From positions 124,001 through 188,000 of the forward strand of contig NZ_JACESE010000002.1 in assembly GCF_013911965.1 (NCBI RefSeq): 64,000 bases of DNA. Reading direction: 5' to 3'. A program made the position numbers and the translations under genes. Below the pieces are notes generated by a model that saw only the letters and a program-made list of their open reading frames with translations, had not been told where the DNA came from and ran no database searches. The DNA is from Phenylobacterium sp. (lineage in GTDB: Bacteria; Pseudomonadota; Alphaproteobacteria; Caulobacterales; Caulobacteraceae). Below are positions 61,727 to 64,000 of the stretch, piece after piece (the stretch's first letter is position 1; every line of letters begins with the position of its first letter).

Positions 61727-63091
61727 ATGTCGATGCAGATCGTTGAAAAGTCTGGTGAAGGCCTGAGCCGCGTCTACGGCGTGACGGTCCCCGCCGCCGA
61801 CCTGGCCGAGCGCCTGGAAGCGCGCATCACCGAGATCACGCCGCAGCTCAACATCAAGGGATTCCGTCCGGGCAAGGTGCCGCCGGCCCATGTGCGCCGC
61901 GTGCACGGCAAGGCCCTGATGGCCGAGGTCGTCGAACAGACCATCTCCGAATCCACCCAGAAGGTGCTGGAAGAAAAGAAGCTTCGGCCGGCCGGTGAGC
62001 CGGACCTGAAGCCGGAAGGCGACCTGGGCGACGTGGTCGACGGCAAGGCCGACCTGTCCTTCGAGATCGCCCTGGACATCATGCCCGACTTCGAGCCGGT
62101 CGATCCGTCGACGCTCGAACTCACCCGTCCGGTCTACAAGCCCGGCGACGACGAGGTGGCCGAGGCGCTCGCCGAGCTGGCCAAGCAGAGCCGCAGCTTC
62201 GAGCCGCGCACCGGCAAGACCGTCAAGGCCAAGGACGGCGACCAGCTGACCATCGACTTCGTCGGCAAGATCGACGGCGAGGCCTTCGAGGGCGGTTCGG
62301 CCGAGGACGCCAAGCTGGTGCTGGGCTCGGGCCAGTTCATTCCGGGCTTCGAGGAACAGCTGGTCGGCGCCAAGCCCGACAGCGACGTGGTCGTGAAGGT
62401 GACCTTCCCCGAGGACTATCAGGCCGCCCATCTGGCCGGGAAGGAAGCCGAGTTCGACGTCAAGGTGAAGGAAGTGGCCGCGCCGGTGGAGACCGAGGCC
62501 GACGACGCCTTCGCCGAAAAGCTCGGCATCGAAAGCCTGGACAAGCTCAAGGAGCTGCTGCGCGAGAACATCGAGCAGCAGTACGCCGGCGCCTCGCGCT
62601 TCAAGCTGAAGCGCGCCCTGCTGGACGCGCTGGACGCCAAGCACGACTTCCCGCTGCCGCCGAAGATGGTCGAAGCCGAGTTCGGCGCCATCTGGACCCA
62701 GGTCCAGCAGGACAAGGAGCGCGGCGCTCTGCCGCCGGAAGACGCCGACAAGAGCGACGAGCAGCTGGAGTCGGAGTACCGCAAGATCGCCGAGCGCCGC
62801 GTGCGCCTGGGCCTGGTGCTGGCCGAGATCGGCCGCGTCAACAACGTCCAGGTCACCGACCAGGAGCTGCTCGAGGCCATGCGCCAGGAGGCCATGCGCT
62901 ACGGCGCCCAGGCCCAGCAGGTGTTCGACATGTTCCGCCAGAACCCGAACGCCCAGGCCCAGCTCCGCGCCCCCATCTTCGAGGACAAGGTCGTCGACCT
63001 GATCGTGGGCAAGGCCAAGGTCGAGGACAAGGACGTCAGCAAGGACGAGCTGATGGCCGAGGACGACCTGCCGGAAGGCTACGGCGCCTGA
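61727..63091 (+). CDS. tig: Trigger factor (ribosome-associated chaperone)
   Basis: Trigger factor binds ribosomal protein L23 and protects nascent chains. The 454-residue protein has the ribosome-binding domain (~1-115) with the signature [16 protein letters not shown]. An FKBP-type PPIase domain (~150-245) has [24 protein letters not shown] and [17 protein letters not shown] helical C-terminal domain ends the protein. It is followed by two hairpins and clpP, the standard tig-clpP-clpX order. Confidence 0.97.
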   Translation: MSMQIVEKSGEGLSRVYGVTVPAADLAERLEARITEITPQLNIKGFRPGKVPPAHVRRVHGKALMAEVVEQTISESTQKVLEEKKLRPAGEPDLKPEGDLGDVVDGKADLSFEIALDIMPDFEPVDPSTLELTRPVYKPGDDEVAEALAELAKQSRSFEPRTGKTVKAKDGDQLTIDFVGKIDGEAFEGGSAEDAKLVLGSGQFIPGFEEQLVGAKPDSDVVVKVTFPEDYQAAHLAGKEAEFDVKVKEVAAPVETEADDAFAEKLGIESLDKLKELLRENIEQQYAGASRFKLKRALLDALDAKHDFPLPPKMVEAEFGAIWTQVQQDKERGALPPEDADKSDEQLESEYRKIAERRVRLGLVLAEIGRVNNVQVTDQELLEAMRQEAMRYGAQAQQVFDMFRQNPNAQAQLRAPIFEDKVVDLIVGKAKVEDKDVSKDELMAEDDLPEGYGA

Positions 63092-63095
63092 CGAC

Positions 63096-63119
63096 GGCCG
63101 GGGGCGTCAAGCCCCGGCC
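63096..63119 (+). terminator. First hairpin after tig
   Basis: GGCCGGGG (63096-63103) pairs with CCCCGGCC (63112-63119), directly after the tig stop. No T-run follows. Confidence 0.45.
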
Positions 63120-63136
63120 CGAGCTTTGAGACTTCC

Positions 63137-63180
63137 GATCCCGGCGCGGCCTTGGCGCAGCGCCGGGATCGTGCGTCTTT
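63137..63180 (+). terminator. Second hairpin between tig and clpP
   Basis: There is a perfect 11-bp stem, GATCCCGGCGC (63137-63147) with GCGCCGGGATC (63160-63170), followed by GTGCGTCTTT. It could be a terminator or an attenuating structure ahead of clpP. Confidence 0.5.
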
Positions 63181-63297
63181 AGGGGTTCGGAAACGCGCTT
63201 GCCCCGAGGGTCGCCTTGCATCCCTCCCTGCGAGACGCGATATCGGAGAGGACGACGGCGATCGGTGCGATCGCCCATCGAGAAGGGCTTCCTGCTT

Positions 63298-63915
63298 ATG
63301 CGTGACCATGTGACCACCGCGCTCAACCTCGTGCCCATGGTGGTCGAACAGACCAGCCGCGGCGAACGGGCCTTCGACATCTTCTCCCGCCTGCTCAAGG
63401 AGCGGATCATCTTCCTCAACGGGCCGGTGGAAGACGGCATGTCGGCGCTGATCTGCGCCCAGCTGCTCTTCCTGGAGTCGGAGAACCCGAAGAAGGAAAT
63501 CTCCATGTACATCAACTCGCCCGGCGGGATCGTGACCTCCGGCCTGGCGATCTACGACACCATGCAGTACATCAAGAGCCCGATCTCGACGGTGTGCCTG
63601 GGCATGGCGGCGTCCATGGGCTCCTTCCTGCTCATGGCCGGCGAGAAGGGCCAGCGGATCGCCCTTCCGAACGCCCGCATCATGGTCCACCAGCCCTCGG
63701 GCGGCTATTCGGGCAAGGCCTCGGACATCCAGCGCCACGCCGAGGACATCATCAAGACCAAGCGCCGGCTGAACGAGCTGTACGCCAAGCACACCGGCCA
63801 GCCGATCGAGGTGGTGGAGCAGACGCTCGACCGCGACCACTTCATGACCGCCCAGGAAGCCAAGGAGTGGGGCCTCGTGGACCACGTCTACGAACGTCGG
63901 ACCGAGGAAGACTGA
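63298..63915 (+). CDS. clpP: ATP-dependent Clp protease proteolytic subunit
   Basis: ClpP forms the tetradecameric protease chamber that works with ClpX or ClpA; in Caulobacter it is essential and degrades CtrA and other cell-cycle regulators. The 205-residue protein has the serine triad Ser106 (GMAASMGSF), His131 (IMVHQPSGG) and Asp180, spaced as in E. coli ClpP. The ATG at 63298 ([27 protein letters not shown]) is the conserved start; upstream in-frame codons are not family-like. clpX is expected past the window. A strong terminator follows 28 bp after the stop, so clpX probably has its own promoter. Confidence 0.97.
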   Translation: MRDHVTTALNLVPMVVEQTSRGERAFDIFSRLLKERIIFLNGPVEDGMSALICAQLLFLESENPKKEISMYINSPGGIVTSGLAIYDTMQYIKSPISTVCLGMAASMGSFLLMAGEKGQRIALPNARIMVHQPSGGYSGKASDIQRHAEDIIKTKRRLNELYAKHTGQPIEVVEQTLDRDHFMTAQEAKEWGLVDHVYERRTEED

Positions 63916-63943
63916 CGCCCACGAGGCGGCTGACGACAATGGA

Positions 63944-63971
63944 GGCGCGGCTCTCGAGCCGCGCCTTTTTT
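63944..63971 (+). terminator. Rho-independent terminator of clpP
   Basis: There is a perfect 9-bp GC-rich stem GGCGCGGCT (63944-63952) / AGCCGCGCC (63957-63965) with a CTCG tetraloop, followed by six T residues. Confidence 0.9.
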
Positions 63972-64000
63972 GCGGCCGGGGCCGCCTCAGCCCTCCCGCG

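Overview
The window is ordinary chromosomal DNA of a high-GC alphaproteobacterium. It is almost certainly from the Caulobacteraceae (Caulobacter/Phenylobacterium group). The evidence is the gene content and order, several promoters that fit the Caulobacter housekeeping consensus TTGaCgS-N10-14-GCtANAWC, a bactofilin next to an M23 peptidase, an RNase E ending in the GWWRR PNPase-docking tail, and the IscR-SUF cluster. Codon third positions are overwhelmingly G or C, except in the partial ORF at the left edge. No insertion sequence, prophage, CRISPR array or rRNA operon is visible.

Layout. 1-401: 3' part of an unrecognised gene. 501-3148: rpoZ and spoT (stringent response). 3153-3698: a GNAT acetyltransferase. 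3799-5533: pyrE-pdxJ-acpS, then lepB-rnc-era-recO (5659-8807), overlapping or closely spaced. 8880-14403: parC, a secreted serine hydrolase and aspS. 14445-15896: two exported pentapeptide-repeat proteins. 15973-18456: a degenerate class II ribonucleotide reductase relative behind what look like tandem NrdR boxes. 18638-19670: NDUFA12 and DUF2155 genes. 19616-22569 (minus): aroQ-accB-accC-aat. 22658-23663: thiS-thiG. 23660-28522 (minus): DsbA-like lipoprotein, M48 protease, rne. 28925-34521: amidase, PBP1A, prfB (with its programmed +1 frameshift) and a ComB-like gene. 34530-38200 (minus): bactofilin, M23 peptidase, bcp, tyrS. 38445-40903: anmK and an M20 amidohydrolase. 40937-41590 (minus): an alpha/beta hydrolase. 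41748-48992: a ten-gene iscR-SUF operon. 48997-56767 (minus): enoyl-CoA hydratase, diguanylate cyclase, rhlE, parE, glnA, glnB. 57004-61470: thiolase-like protein, histidine phosphatase, nnrE/D, LysE-type exporter. 61507-61591: tRNA-Leu(UAG). 61727-63915: tig and clpP.

Functionally the window is housekeeping: Fe-S cluster biogenesis, envelope and peptidoglycan maintenance, fatty-acid initiation, RNA processing, topoisomerase IV (both subunits, far apart), nitrogen assimilation and protein quality control. The most unusual locus is the NrdJ-like protein. It keeps the C-terminal part of class II ribonucleotide reductase and the zinc ribbon but has no recognisable catalytic NPCGE loop. Its promoter region carries two NrdR-like boxes 32 bp apart, one overlapping the -35, and two GANTC sites. 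Other points of interest are an uncharacterised 133-residue protein embedded between sufB and sufC, a thiolase-superfamily protein without the catalytic cysteines, an alpha/beta hydrolase with Asp at the nucleophile position, and a pair of exported pentapeptide proteins with matching cysteine caps.
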